From: Stephania yunnanensis
Taxonomy: Eukaryota > Streptophyta > Magnoliopsida > Ranunculales > Menispermaceae
DNA: 64,000 nucleotides
Direction of reading: 5' to 3'
Assembly (NCBI GenBank): GCA_039657365.1
Contig: CM077585.1
Coordinates: forward strand, 24,825,297-24,889,296
Shown here piece after piece: positions 1 to 11,543 of this stretch. Each line of letters starts with the position of its first letter. Position 1 is the first letter of the stretch. The position numbers and the translations under genes are program-made. The notes under the pieces were generated by a model. That model ran no database searches and was not told where the DNA came from. It saw nothing but the letters and a program-made list of their open reading frames with translations.

Positions 1-632
1 TAATATATTCCTTCAGAGTTCTAGTTTCCTATTCACTCAATCTTTTGTTTCATCCACTAAGACAATATCATCTGCAAATAACATACACCGATGGTATATC
101 CTCTTGAATATGCCTAGTTAGTTCATCCATAACTAAAGTAAATAGATATGGACTTAAAGCCGATCCTTGATGTAGTCCTATCGTAATGGAGAATTCTTTT
201 GTAACTCCTCCAAATGCCTTTATACTCGTTACTACTCCATCTCTCCATAATATTTTGATTTTCTTCCTTAATACATCTTACACGACTGAGGTCTTGTTTC
301 TTTTTATCTATTAATTTGGCTAGCCTATATATATATATATATATATATTTTGTCATCTCTATTACCTAACATTATATATAGATCTTCCATGAAATTTGTT
401 TTAGCTTGACTAACTACTTTTTAGCATGTTTTCTAGCTTCTCTATATTGATTATACGCATCTTCATCTTGATACTTAGGTATTTTCCTATACATGTCTCT
501 TTTAGTCTTAATTGCTCGTTGGACATCCTCGTTCCACCACCATGTTTCCTTCTTTGGTAGTTCCAAGCCTTTAGATATACCTAATACGTTTGATCTCACT
601 CTCATTATGCAACTACTCAGTTCTAGCCACAT
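1..632 (-). pseudogene. LINE linker and reverse transcriptase fragment with internal deletion
   Basis: The minus strand from 632 encodes KETWWWNEDVQ followed by a basic Lys/Arg-rich linker, a block characteristic of plant RTE LINEs. Near 300 the text LSRVRCIKEENQN marks the run-up to RT. It then jumps directly to GLHQGSALSPYLF (about 173-141) and, after a frame change, to the catalytic FADD box (about 86-66). The fingers and first half of the palm are therefore missing, which points to an internal deletion near 250-290. An AT dinucleotide run (about 326-349) lies in the same segment. The enzyme would copy LINE RNA by target-primed reverse transcription; this copy cannot. Confidence 0.75.
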
Positions 633-784
633 TGTATTAACATCTAAGTCAAGATTCCAAACATTTTTCTTTAGTAGTTTTTCTCTAAACTCTACTTGTT
701 CACTATTTTTTAGGTTTCACCACTTTATTCTAGGGTCGCTAACTCTTTTATTCATATTATATCATTGTTTTAGCTTAATATCAA

Positions 785-1510
785 GTACTACTATAACTTA
801 TGTTGGGTAGTAAACGCTTCACCATGTATTATTTTGTAGTTTCTACATATTTTTCTATCTATTTTTCTTGTTAAAAGAAAATCTATTTGACTCTTGTTAT
901 GACCATTACTAAAAGTAATTATATGCAACTCCCTCTCCCTAAAACTAGTATTTGCTAAGATAAGATTGTATGTTGAAGCAAATTCTAACATTGATTCTCC
1001 TTCTTCATTTCTATTACTATAACCAAAACCTCCATCAACTCTCTCAAACCCATCCTTACTTACCCCGACATGCCGATTTAAATCTCCTCTAATAAAAACC
1101 TTTTCATTTAATTATATGCTTTGCATAAATCCATCCATATCATCTCAAAACTTGCGTTTGATGCTCTCACTTAATCTACTTGTGGTGCGCTAAGTATGTT
1201 AATTTTTTCGTCTCCAATAATTAATTTAACTAGAATCAATCTATCCCCTATTTTCTTAACCTCTACGACCTTATCATTATAATCATTATCCACCACAATT
1301 CCTACTCCATTGCATTTTCTATCTATACCGGTGTACCACAATTTAAACCATGTGCTTCATATTTCTCTACTATTTTCTCCTACCCATTTTGTCTCTTGGA
1401 GGCAAGCAATATTGACGCTCCTTCTAATCATAGTATCTATTAGTTCTATTAACTTCACTATAAGTGTTCCTACGTTCCATGTTCCTAAACAAATTTTTTC
1501 TCCCATTCGT
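785..1510 (-). pseudogene. LINE endonuclease domain, decayed
   Basis: In the intact family this domain nicks target DNA so that the LINE RNA can be copied in place. Minus-strand translation shows the N-terminal motif GTWNVGTL near 1485-1461, CLQETKWVG near 1407-1380 (the metal-binding Glu lies in the QET), and further on SQIDFLLTRKIDR near 895-850, which is the C-terminal SQIDFFLVR-type block. Between them are several stops and frameshifts, for example right after the QETKWVG block and near 1175. It is directly followed on the same strand by the linker and RT remnants. No start codon can be assigned. Confidence 0.75.
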
Positions 1511-1601
1511 GTTTGTTTTCCTTTTCTATTTCTATTTTGTCTAAAGATCTAGTATCCATATCTATGATTTTGTTTTTATTTTCGTGTTTGTTTCGAACTA
1601 G

Positions 1602-1755
1602 TTTCTTTACCCATACCCGTCCTTAGTGTGGGAACCCTTGCTCATTTTTCTTCACATCTGGGCGATGATGTGAAAGGACTACCTTCTTTACCTATACACA
1701 TCCTATGTGTGGGAACCCTTACTCTTTTTCTTCACACCCAGGCGGCGATGTGAAA
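1602..1755 (-). repeat. Tandem duplication in the LINE leader
   Basis: Two imperfect direct copies of about 73 bp (1602-1674 and 1683-1755), each containing 'gtgtgggaaccctt' and ending in 'gatgtgaaa'. They lie upstream of the endonuclease region in the expected 5' untranslated region. Tandem leader repeats are common in LINEs, so a promoter role is only a guess. Confidence 0.6.
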
Positions 1756-2459
1756 CACACCTTTGCTCATTTCTCGCTACACCCAGAATCCAATGCAGCG
1801 CGTCGCTAGGTGGAAACGCCCCAACGTTTATATATGTTTGATCCATTTCATGAAAAGTGAGAAACGTTTTACGCTGGCTGTCAACCTACCGCAACCCTCC
1901 TCCATTTTCTAAGAATGGAAAATGAGCTTAAGGCATCCCTCCCCCACTTTTCAAGTATGAAAAATGAGTTTGAGATCTCCATTATCTATTTTTTTGGTAT
2001 GAAAAATGGGTGTCAGAGTCCTCCTCCTTTATCCGGACTTGGGACCATCCAGTGCACATAGTATACAACATAGGTGGAGTTTGTTCGACCATAATTAGAC
2101 ACAAAAAATTTAGGCATCAAAATTTATATGACATAACATCTTACGCAAGTCTCACCGCCTCAAATCTCAAGAAAAACAAACTATGTATTTTTATTCCATA
2201 TTATATATTGAGATTTATCAACTATTTTAATGAAAATAAGGTTTAGTGCGAGTACCTTGGTTTCTAAAGTATAGCCTCAATATGACATCTTAAGAAAGTT
2301 TTGTGACACATCATAAATCAAATTATATCATATATAGTTCGATTTCTCCTCTTAAAACATCATTTCTCAAATAACATTCCTATTGGAATTAATTGCAAGA
2401 CAATCCCACAATTTTAAAGATGGTCATTTAAACTCTTAGCTCAAATATTATCCACCTTG

Positions 2460-3158
2460 ATCTCATCAAAGTATGTTAATAGTTTGCCAAGTGATTTTGT
2501 TTTTCTTATACTCATTTTGAAATGTTCGTAACAATTCAAAAGTATGTCTTCCTAATAGGATTTGTAATTTATTATAAAATGAACTATTTCATTCTTTTAA
2601 TAAAAAAATTTGTCCTTTAAGACTTTTCTTTAGAACTAGGCAAAAGTTCAGGCTCACAACTAAGATTTATGTGTTCCACACATAAACATCTATGGTAGCC
2701 TTTACCTTCCTTTTTAACCATCAAATACATATTTAAGGCATTTTGTTTTTGATATTTTGTCTTATAGTTTTAAACATGACATATACAACTGTAAACAAAT
2801 TTATCCATGTCATTCATATTATGTAGTTTGAAACTATTTTGATGAATTATAGATCAAATCTACTGCCAACTTTTTGGCCCATGAAGATTTAAGCCTTTTG
2901 AAATAATTAATATATTCTTTCATGTTTCAAACATAAAGACATATTAATATGTTCTCAACCATTTTACAAGAATCTAGGGATTTTGCAATCTTATGCCCTT
3001 CCCATGTGACTTACTTTTGGAACATTTCTTTTAGTGTCTATGTCATATCATTAGTTGTCACAACCCGAATCTTTCCTAAAGCCCGATTTTATATTTGCTA
3101 ACATGACATATAATCCTTGTACTAATAGATGGTAGTTTAAAGGAACCATTAAACTAAG
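2460..3158 (-). pseudogene. Copia A gag fragment
   Basis: Minus-strand translation across stops and shifts resembles the gag_UBN2 type of plant Ty1/copia gag: a CHVSKYK-like stretch, TLKEMFQK near 3036-3013, a KLAVDLIYNS-like stretch near 2870, a NDMDKF block near 2820-2797 (consensus N..MDKSL), then a MVKKEGKG-like stretch near 2715-2690. Gag would form the capsid of virus-like particles. The N-terminal continuation lies beyond the nested solo LTR, at about 5430-5600. There are several stops, so it is not functional. The call rests on the order and spacing of weak motifs and not on an intact domain. Confidence 0.5.
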
Positions 3159-5429
3159 TGTAACGACCCACATTATTCAATCTTAATTAATTAGTATTTA
3201 TAGATTAGACATGTAGCTCGGACCCACGTGGACACTCGCTGACAAGTCTAGGGCACGCCAACCAAGGTATAAACAGTTCTTTTTGTGTGATGCGTGTTAA
3301 ATTGTTGTATTATTAATTAATTCATGTCGCATTAGTTGATATTTTATTAGTCGCATTGTGTGTGGGTAATGACGACAATGTGCGACGTCTCGGGGTGCGT
3401 GTAACGAGGGTGTGACATCGTGGGGTGTGCGTAACGCGGGTGTATGGGATAGTCAAAGTTTAATAGGTTACATCACATGTCACATCACACCTACCTATCA
3501 CATCACCCCATACCACCTCTCACTTTTCTCTCTTCAACCTTTCTCTCTCCTCTCCAAACAAACTCACAATTTTTCTTTCTCTTCCCCCCACCAAACGATT
3601 TTCATTTTCTCTTCATTCCTCACACCACTCTCATCTTCTCCCTCACCAAGCTCTCATCACACTCCACGGTCTCATCGCCTCTCGCTCTCGAGTCTTTCCC
3701 TCTTGGCGGCTCCGCGACCTCCATTGACCAAGGTGAGTGGTTAATGTTGTTGTTGAGTTTTGAGGAGTATAAGACCTTTAATGGTGTGGTGTTTGTTGGA
3801 TTGTTGCTAATGTGGTTGTTGATATAACTAATTTGTTGTTAATGTTATTATTGTTGTTTGTATAAAAAAATAAAATAAAATTGCAGGGCCACCCCCCTAA
3901 ATAGGCTGGGTCGGGCTGACCTAGGCCTAGGTAGGCTTGGGTCGGGTCGACCCTGGCCCGGGTTGACTCGAGTTCGATTGACCGGGTCAGGTTGACCCGG
4001 GTCTAGCCCATATATATAAAATAATAATAATAATAAATTATCTAAAATAATAAAAATGATTTTTTTTATAAAATAAATAAAATAAAAATAGATAAAAATA
4101 GTTAAAATAGATAAAAATTCATGGAAAACTCTAGAAAAATATAAAAAAAATTAGAAGAAAAGCTAGGAAAATGAGTTCGAAGCTTTTTTGGGCATTTAGC
4201 AAACCCGGTATGATTCAAAAAGTGTGCCAAAAATTAAACTTTATGGAATAAAAATTACAAATTTTGGTCTCACATTATAAATTCATTTAATGTGACTCTA
4301 AAATAATGAAAATTGTATGATTGAACACGAGGGACTTATGATACCATAGTCGGGTGTTGGGTACGTATCTCGAGGTGTGCGCGAAAAGTTTTGAGGGCGA
4401 TTTACGATTTGTTTGAGGTAACTAAACCCATGAGAAAATTAGTTAAAATTCTTTATGGTATTTATTTTATTTCACATTTCAATTATTCCATTGTGCTACT
4501 TATTGTTGTTCATTTACTGTTCATCCACTCCTACATGTGTATGTGTGTTTGTCGATAGGGTCGGGCATGACACGAACTCACACCACAAGGCTAGCTACCC
4601 CATGTTGTTCGAGTAATTGACCATGTTAGGGCTATGCGGTGATTATTTTCCGCTGAGACCCGTAGTTGAGAGATGTTTGACAAAGACTTAAGTCTTCTAC
4701 ATTGGTTCCTTTCGATTTAGCTAAGACGATTCCCGGATGTCGACCAGGGTTCTTTGTTACGCTACACTCGTGTCCAAATTCGATTTCTCAATGACTTATT
4801 TATTGTTGTTCCTTATTTAAATTACATGAATTGTAGCCGTTTTATTGGATTTCTTAATATTATTTATTCTTGTTCTTGATTTACTCACTGGGTTTGTCAT
4901 TATTTTTGTGAGAAATCGCAGATCCTACGACAAGTCGAGACAAGGGGGTTTTAGGCGACTACCTCTCGAGTTAGGAGAGCCCAATCAGCTTTTTGCGTAG
5001 GTATTTGTATGCATTTATTTACTGTTTTATGGAATTTTTGGGAGGACTTGTATACCTGATACATGTATATGCTCATCTTTTGTACTTTTGTTGCTTTTGC
5101 TATACATGGTATCTCATGTCGGGTTTCCACACTATATAGTTGTTTATAAGATGCAAACTTTTCATTTTTACGATATTTGCTTGCTTCAAAGACTTCCGCT
5201 TTGATATTCAACTTATATTAATTTAATAAATCGTGAACGACTTAACATAGTTAATTTAATGTAAATATTCATAAAAACATCCATAAATACTAAGTTAAGG
5301 CGAATAAGATACTTACATAGGTTTAGGTCGCGGGCAGTTAAAAATAAGTGTGCGGTGACGTGGCATGCTTGGTGATGTGTCTAGCGATGTGGCGGTACCC
5401 AGTTTGCCTCGGAGTTTGGGGTCGTCACA
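3159..5429 (+). mobile_element. Solo LTR, Ty3/gypsy type, with perfect TSD CTAAG
   Basis: Begins TGTAACGACCC and ends GGGTCGTCACA, giving TG...CA termini inside an extended inverted end. It is flanked by the 5-bp direct repeat CTAAG (3154-3158 and 5430-5434). The first 120 bp resemble the start of the gypsy E LTR read in sense ('cccacgtggaca', 'ccaaggta'), so the sense strand is plus. The interior has a CT-rich leader-like block (3500-3720), a cluster of GGGTCGGG/GACCC motifs (3895-4010) and a short TAA run (4018-4040). There are no internal genes, which fits removal of the rest by LTR-LTR recombination. The target was the gag of copia A. Confidence 0.85.
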
Positions 5430-5434
5430 CTAAG

Positions 5435-5824
5435 ACTTACATCTTTGTTTATATGGTTGATAACATTTATCAATTTTCTAATTAAAATAGGGAAATTAGT
5501 TTGAAAAACATTTTATCCTTATCAAGGATTGATCGCAGTTACTCTGGATTAGTGTTACTAGAAGTTTAACATCTACATTTAGAAGATTATGCAGAATAAT
5601 TTATTAGTGAGTAATTAAACTCCCACTAAATCAATAACCCTCGTAAATATTAATTTAGTGGTCTAAAATTCATATTTCACTTAATTTTAAGTCAACTAAG
5701 GCATGACACTCAAAATCAAGTTATTTAGGTAGGTAACCATTATCGATTGCATCTTATACAATTCTTAGGTTCTTTATGAGACCTAGACATCATATGTCAC
5801 AACATGTTATGTCTCATCTATGCC
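5435..5824. other. Non-coding stretch of copia A
   Basis: About 390 bp between the solo LTR and the foldback MULE. Only the first ~150 bp could be gag N-terminus on the minus strand; the rest is AT-rich leader. Nothing else is recognised. Confidence 0.4.
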
Positions 5825-6896
5825 GGGTTAATTTCACAAATGGTCACTCAAGATTACAGTTTGTAACACTTTGGTCACTAAACTTACATTTGTCCCAAAT
5901 ATATCACTCAACTTTACAAAAAGTTTCAACAAAATAACTCCGACCACTCTCCAGTCAAAAACCAACTGGCGATGCTGACGTGGCGCCACGTGGGATTTCA
6001 TGGGAGGTCACTTAAGTTGTTAAGTGATGACATGGCATGCAACACACCCACCCACCTACCTCCTCTTAGTTCACCCCGGCTCGTGCTCCTACACCCCCCG
6101 TCGTCTCTCCCCCGCCCCCAGCTGGTTCCCCCGCCCCCCCCCGGTCGTCTCTCCCCCCCCCACTGGTTCCCCGTCTGCCCCACCCCCACTCCCCCCCGCC
6201 GGGTTGTCTCTCCCCCACCCCCAGCTGGGCTCCCCACCCCCACTGGTTCCCCCCGTCGTCTCCCCACCCCCATTGGTCCCCCCCCGGTCCCCCACCCGCC
6301 CCCATCCAAAATTGGTCGAGGCCGATTGGTTGCGCGGGATCTCCGCGAGAGAGAGGTGTCGCGACGAGAGAGCGGCGCGAGGAAGAAGACGACGGCCGGG
6401 GGGGGGAGGGGGGGGGCGAGACGACCGGGGGGGGGAACCAGTGGGGGTGGGGGCGAGAGACGAGCGTTAGGGGGAGTGGGGGTGGGGGGCGAGACGATCG
6501 GGGGCGGGGGAGGGGAACCGGTGGGGGTGGGGGAGACGACCGGGGGGGGGGGGGGGGGAAACCAATGGGGGTGGGGGAGGGATGACCGGGGGGGGGAACC
6601 GGTGGGGGCGGGGAGAGACGACCGGGGGTGGGAGCACGAGTCGGGGTGAACTAAGAGGAGGTAGGTGGGTGTGTGTGTTGCATGCCATGTCATCACTTAA
6701 CAACTTAAGTGACCTCCCATAAAATTCCACATGGCGCCACGTCAGCATCGCCGGTTGGTTTTTGACCGGAGAGTGGTCGGAGTTATTTTGTTGAAACCTT
6801 TTGTAAAGTTGAGTGATATATTTGGGACAAATGTAAGTTTAGTGACTAAAGTGTTACAAACTATAATTTTGAGTGACCATCTATGAAATTAACCCC
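5825..6896. mobile_element. Non-autonomous foldback MULE with about 265-bp TIRs and 9-bp TSD
   Basis: Starts GGGTTAATTTCAC and ends with its inverse. The terminal inverted repeats run about 5825-6090 and 6632-6896 and match closely along their length. A perfect 9-bp direct repeat ATCTATGCC flanks the element (5816-5824 and 6897-6905), the TSD size of Mutator elements. It has no transposase. The interior consists of a C-tract-rich arm (about 6091-6303), a short core (6304-6395) and a G-tract-rich arm (6396-6630) that is roughly complementary to the first arm, so almost the whole 1.07 kb can fold back on itself. Overlapping open frames here on both strands are composition artefacts. Confidence 0.85.
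6091..6630. repeat. C-tract / G-tract arms with runs of up to about 15 G
   Basis: The left arm has runs of 4-9 C separated by GT/TGG spacers. The right arm has runs of 4-15 G with GA/TGGG spacers, for example around 6541-6558. The pattern of G-runs suits G-quadruplex formation on the plus strand of the right arm and the minus strand of the left arm. The core 6304-6395 contains no such runs. Confidence 0.7.
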
Positions 6897-6905
6897 ATCT
6901 ATGCC

Positions 6906-8030
6906 TAAAGCACCAAACCGTTTTGATAGTTTTATTAAGTCAAACCAATTTAAAACATTCAAGTAACCGTTACCAAGATTGCCTTACTAAGATAACACGA
7001 TACACCCTGCGAAGGCAGAACCATATTGATGTGATCGAGACCTTGACAAGTGTTTAAAATGGGTGACATTAACTAAAAATCCCAATCGAGGGATTTTTTT
7101 ATCAAGTTTTATGATCCATGTAGTATTTTTATAATGATTAATTTTAGCATCTATTTAATTATGGAATATCATATATACCCTATATACATAGAATAAAGAT
7201 CATTTATGTAAAATAAGAATAAACATCTTCATATATCAACAAGGCATCATAAAATAAATCAAGGAAATTAAATACCTTAAAATTTCTCAAGTGCATGAAA
7301 GATTATATTTTCATTAATCTCATTAATTAAATATATCTCAATATGATTTTTTTCGAACTCTATTTAATTAAAAACCATTTTAATTAAATATTTTAATTAA
7401 TATTAATAGCAGTCCCACTAATTTAAATTGATATTAATTTAATTAAACACCTTCCAATTAAATTAATTCAATCCAATTAATGAACAATAACCCCATTTAA
7501 TTAATGGTAATTAATTAATTAAAACTTCTTTCAATTAATATAATGGTAATTAATTAATTAAAACTTCTTTCAATTAATATATATAACTCAATTAATAAAA
7601 ATAGAGTTGTAATTTTATTTTGTAATCTTTTTACAAGTTGAATTGCTAGCTAGGATGACTAACACATTCCAAAAAGAGTTGAATGGCTAAGGATCGAATC
7701 CTATCTTAGCCAAAAATCTTTTTACTTTATTTTCATCAATATAATTGCTTTATATCCCATACAACCACCATGATATTAAATTACACATATCTATGTACAC
7801 AAATAGTGAGATCTTATCCGCCATATTTGATGCGCACCCATTTTATGCATGCATGTGCGTGACGGTGCGACTACATCAACAAAACCATGCCGATATTTTC
7901 ACACTTTTGCATATAGATTAATTCTATTAAACGCAATCATGCAACCATATATAAATATCATGATTGACTTATATATATCATGTATATAAAAAATATGGGC
8001 ATATTACAATTTAATTAAATCATGCCTACT
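6906..8030. other. Copia A leader, non-coding
   Basis: About 1.1 kb of AT-rich sequence with no recognisable gene. It lies between the MULE insertion and the copia primer-binding site, so it is read as the leader of copia A. It includes the tandem duplication at 7502-7579. Confidence 0.4.
7502..7579. repeat. Perfect 39-bp tandem duplication
   Basis: A unit starting 'taatggtaattaatt' occurs at 7502-7540 and again immediately at 7541-7579. It sits in very AT-rich sequence and looks like a recent replication-slippage duplication. Confidence 0.8.
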
Positions 8031-8031
8031 G

Positions 8032-8043
8032 GCTCTGATAACA
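8032..8043 (-). other. Primer-binding site, initiator-Met tRNA type, copia A
   Basis: The minus strand reads TGTTATCAGAGC, one mismatch from the plant initiator-Met primer site TGGTATCAGAGC. It lies directly inside the 5' LTR and sets the minus-strand orientation of copia A. Confidence 0.65.
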
Positions 8044-9547
8044 CAATTAGGTTTCAAGGATCATGCGTAACGAAAGTTTTTGAAACCCTTTTCGAACATC
8101 CTCAAACCTAGATCCTATTAATTCCATTAAATTGATATGCCAATAAAAGAGCATATCTTAGTAAGAATAACTCCATGTCTGCCTTGTTTCGTGTTTATCA
8201 ATTCCTTTAAGACGCTGCCAGAGATGAATGTCCTCTATCAGAAATTCACACACAAACGGACGATCACAATCTGGAGTGCTAGCCCCAAAAACCCTAAGGA
8301 AGAAATTCTCATAAAAATTCTTTAGGAAAAGTCTCTCTCGAGAATCCTCTACAACAATTGTGACACTAATGTCTTATTCATTGTACACTAGGTCGAGTTG
8401 TAAAAAAACTCCATCTCCTATTCATACTTCAAATAGAGTCATAGATAAAGTCCAACTCTAAAAAGAATAGAGTCATAGATAATCTAGAATTACTAATCCA
8501 ATAAGAGTTGTAATTTATCTAAAACTCAAATAAGAATTAAAGTCATACTATAATTTCCAATTTGAGTCATATTCAAAATAGGATTTACTAAGAGATAAAA
8601 TTTCTAGTCACACTAGAAATGTATGAGAATTTTGAATCCTAATCAAACTAGGACATTTAATGAGAATCTTCAAAATGAGTTTTATCAAATAAAATTCATT
8701 AACCCAGACAATATTAAATCACGCAAATTCGTTCTTTGTGTGCGATCCAATAGGTTCATACAACTTTGGCAGTGAACTAAAACCATTATGTTATACAAGT
8801 CATAAGCAGTCTCTAGCAAAGCATTATGACTACCCAAGTAGCATGAAGATAAATAAATCGATACATACCAATAGACAATGTATATCATATCCCTTTGTCA
8901 CGTGATATCTTTTGATTGAACATAAGACATGAAATGTCACCCTTATAGTTCAATCTACTAGTTTCGATCTCCCAGTAGACTAAAATTGTCAACTGACATT
9001 GATCCAATCAATTCACTAGACATATCCATTTATCATATTAACATATCGAGGGGCCCAATAGATATCACTCTAAAAGAGAGGGACAAATTCCATCCTGATC
9101 ACACAACATCTACACATTAGTCGACCAATGACCAGTCACAAACTTTATAATCATCCAGTTAAAGACAACATTTGATTGTATCAAATCATTGTGCTCATAA
9201 TGTTGGAGTCTATGGTGATCTTAAGTCAAATGACTAAATGATATAACTCTCATAAGAGCCACTTATGACATTGACCATGTAGTGTTCTCATGTCGGGTCG
9301 GTCCAACATCTGTTCCTAATATAAACCTATTATCTTGATCCGTATCCGTATACGCATAATCATCACATGGTTATCAATCAAGACTCATACTATTCTTAAT
9401 TTATTATTGTTCCCACAATAATAACTGACTAGGGACATTTAGAATAATACAATAATTATCCATGAATACTATTATAAAAGAAACATGCACCTACTTATAA
9501 TAGTTAAACAACATTTACAGAATTGGTCTAGTGCACGTACCCCAACA
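8044..9547 (-). mobile_element. Copia A 5' LTR
   Basis: About 1.5 kb, related in order and wording to four other LTRs in the window (32621-34004, 52726-54089, 57317-58682, 63540-64000). Its right end is CCCCAACA at 9540-9547. The left end should be TGTTGGG but has decayed (around 8044-8051). Shared landmarks include 'aataggttcatacaac' with 'ggcagtgaac' near 8747-8778 and 'gagagggacaaattc' near 9076. It is bordered on the right by a gypsy LTR, the likely target. Confidence 0.7.
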
Positions 9548-9841
9548 TTATTTCCCCCGGCCTAATATTTAGTCTTTTAAACTATCCGGTTCCTGCATCG
9601 ACACGCTTATCAAGGTGAGTACTTAACACGCTGTCTCGCTCATCAAATGTAATATAAATACACACATGATAATGTCATTTACTTTATTTCAATATAAACA
9701 TCGTAAATTAAACAATTCAACACACATTTACCTAGCTCTAGGCGCGCACTAGCCTAGCTACGGGTCCCACGAGCGTCGAAGCTGTTAACCACGTCTGCAA
9801 CCACGTCATTAATAATGGTAAATTAAATTCAGGTCATTATA
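9548..9841 (-). mobile_element. Gypsy B 3' LTR, first part only
   Basis: Closely matches 13338-13632 of the other LTR ('tttagtcttttaaactatcc', the 'gcgcactag' block and 'cgtcattaataatggtaaa'). In sense its first bases are TATAATG where TGTAATG is expected. A polypurine tract (GGGAAAAAC on the minus strand, 9842-9850) borders it. Confidence 0.75.
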
Positions 9842-10250
9842 GTTTTTCCCAACAAGGTAAAATTTCGTTCCAAAACATAGATCAAACTTCAATTTTACCA
9901 GCAAATAAGTGGGGATACCGTTGTTGCATAGTAGACTCAAGCTCCCAGGTGAGTCCCTCGGTCCCATGATGATGCCATCTGACCAAAACCTTCGGGATTT
10001 CCTTATTCCACAAAATTTGAGTCCTCCTATCCATGATTTCCATAGTTTGTTACTCATATGACACGTTAGGTCGCACCTCAATCTGACGTATATCAACCAT
10101 AGGCCTCGGTCCCGACCTAGCCAGCCTCAACATGGAAATATAAAATACTGGATGTACCCTTGCCAACAGCGCTGGCAACTCCAGAAGGTATGCCACTCCG
10201 CCAACGCGTTCCTAAACTCTAAATGGCCTAATGAACCTTGATGTCAGTTT
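9842..10250 (-). pseudogene. Gypsy B pol C-terminus with chromodomain-like tail
   Basis: The minus strand reads a block ending the integrase (RFIRPFRV ... ERVGGVAYLLELP near 10235-10150), then VHPVFYISMLRLARSGPRP, then after a stop IEVRP ... MEIMDRRTQILWNKEIPKV and TWELESTMQQRYPHLF near 9905. This is the GPY/F and chromodomain-like end of a Ty3/gypsy chromovirus polyprotein, homologous to 45200-44707 of gypsy E. The tail targets integration to chromatin in active relatives. A frameshift and stop make it non-functional. Confidence 0.7.
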
Positions 10251-11250
10251 CCACTCTCATCTATCTCTTCGGTCTCTTATTAGACCGAGAACTCGAAGTT
10301 GGCTCTGCTAACCCTGTAGCGCAACCTGAATCGCTAATCCATTGGCCATCTGAACCAGTTATGTCTTGTTGCGAAAGACATGTTGTAAATCTCTGCTAGA
10401 GTACGAGCTCCACTAGATACAACCGTGCTCGCAATCCTCTCATCCAAATCTCAAACAAAATCATATATCTATAGTCAATCTGTACCTGCTATGTTCATGG
10501 AGTATGACAGTAGATATCGATACGTTTACATGTATACTGTGACAAACATTTCACCCTGAACCAAAGAAAAAAAACTCATCCCTCAATCGGACCCTGACCT
10601 CCATAGGTATGTACTCGTCCATAAACAATGCTTGGAACTTTGCCCAAGTAGTCAAAGCAGGATGAGTCCCGATGTAGGTAGTTCACCAAATCACCGCATT
10701 AGCTCTCAAACAAAAACTCAATAATCTCGGTCGATTAGTCTCCTTAACCCGAAGTAACTCATGTAGTCGGTCATAAGATAATAGCCACCTCCCGACTATC
10801 TCCGGGTCCCCGGCTCCATAGAAATATCATGACAAGAACTTAATGAAGTCCTTCATCTTCTTAGCCTCAGCTGTCATCAGGCTCTCTGAAGTAAACGCCA
10901 CTACTGGTTGCTCAGTGGTCGCAGGTGTAAGAACCACTACGATGTCGATGATGCTATTCTTGGAACAACCCTTTCTGCCAATGTCTCAAATACTGTTGCC
11001 TACACTTGAGTCTCAGCTGTAGTAGGAGCTACAACTGCCTGAGTAGTAGTCATCGGTGCAGCTAATATGATAGTAGGAGCAGTAGAAATCTCTTGGGCAT
11101 CTTGAGCTCTCATCATGTCTATCAGTAACGCGAATCTATCATCCATAGTTCACTCCAACGACTCCAATGTCAAAGTTTATCTTATCGGATCACTAGTGTC
11201 TCCGATCTCAGGCTGAGTAGTATCTGAAGGTTGTCCATCCATCGGTATCT
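10250..11250 (-). pseudogene. Gypsy B gag remnant
   Basis: Minus-strand translation with frameshifts shows MKDFIKFLSRYFYGAGDPE near 10850, then WLLSYDRLHELLRV, TTWAKFQALFMDEYIP near 10640 and TVVSSGARTLAE near 10420. These parallel the gag of gypsy E (LRGHAALWW, EFREPFYY, STVVSFGAS). The gag domain packages the element RNA. The zinc knuckle has been lost with the pol deletion. At least three frame changes are needed, so it is not translatable as one protein. Confidence 0.6.
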
Positions 11251-11281
11251 ACATCGAAGAACATGCGTCTAATTAGCCTCA

Positions 11282-11284
<3 letters not shown>

Positions 11285-11328
<44 letters not shown>
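11285..11328. repeat. (AT)n microsatellite
   Basis: About 22 uninterrupted TA units, upstream of gag in gypsy B. Confidence 0.95.
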
Positions 11329-11331
<3 letters not shown>

Positions 11332-11528
11332 CGTATTATACACACAAAAAATATAACACGTATATCCCTGATTTCTACCCATCTCACCTCACTTCCCAAC
11401 TAAGACTCTAGGAAATTCTTTTGGGTTTCCACATCTAAAGTTTATTCATTAGGTTTATCCTCAAATTATACTACAATTTTAATCGTATTAATGTTAACTT
11501 TCGATTTCCTCGAAGTTCACCAACCTTT

Positions 11529-11540
11529 GCTCTAATACCA
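11529..11540 (-). other. Primer-binding site, initiator-Met type, gypsy B
   Basis: The minus strand reads TGGTATTAGAGC, one mismatch from TGGTATCAGAGC, three bases inside the 5' LTR. It confirms the element's orientation. Confidence 0.75.
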
Positions 11541-11543
11541 AAA

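Larger units (their letters stand above)
1..2095 (-). mobile_element. RTE-clade LINE, 5' part, cut by the window edge
   Basis: Non-LTR retrotransposon read on the minus strand. From its 5' end (near 2095) come an untranslated leader, an apurinic-type endonuclease region (about 1500-790), a linker (about 632-414) and the start of reverse transcriptase (about 285-1), which continues outside the window. The leader contains a run resembling the start of plant RTE LINEs (around 2025-2090, 'ggacttgggacc' on the plus strand), but the exact 5' base is uncertain. The coding region has many stops and an internal deletion, so the copy is dead. RTE assignment rests on remembered similarity of the endonuclease and linker to plant LINEs often annotated as craniofacial development protein 2-like. 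Confidence 0.8.
2096..9547 (-). mobile_element. Copia A: decayed Ty1/copia element carrying two nested insertions
   Basis: Reconstructed on the minus strand as 5' LTR (9547-8044), a primer-binding site, a long non-coding leader (8030-5600) and a gag remnant (about 5600-5430 plus 3158-2460). Two later insertions interrupt it: a solo LTR at 3159-5429 and a foldback MULE at 5825-6896, both with perfect TSDs. Protease, integrase, RT and the 3' LTR are not present; homology fades near 2100-2450, where the LINE begins. At 9547/9548 it abuts an LTR of gypsy B, so it probably inserted into that element. The left boundary is approximate. Confidence 0.6.

Noticed and set aside
3412..3827. Two overlapping frames and a 'ggtgagtgg' donor-like site
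   Set aside because: They lie in the CT-rich leader of a solo LTR and the peptides are low-complexity.
5972..6748. Long overlapping open frames on both strands (Pro/Gly-rich)
   Set aside because: They arise from C- and G-runs in the arms of the foldback MULE; no domain and no codon bias.
11208..11399. 63-codon frame with an Ile-Tyr run
   Set aside because: Created by the (AT)n microsatellite.
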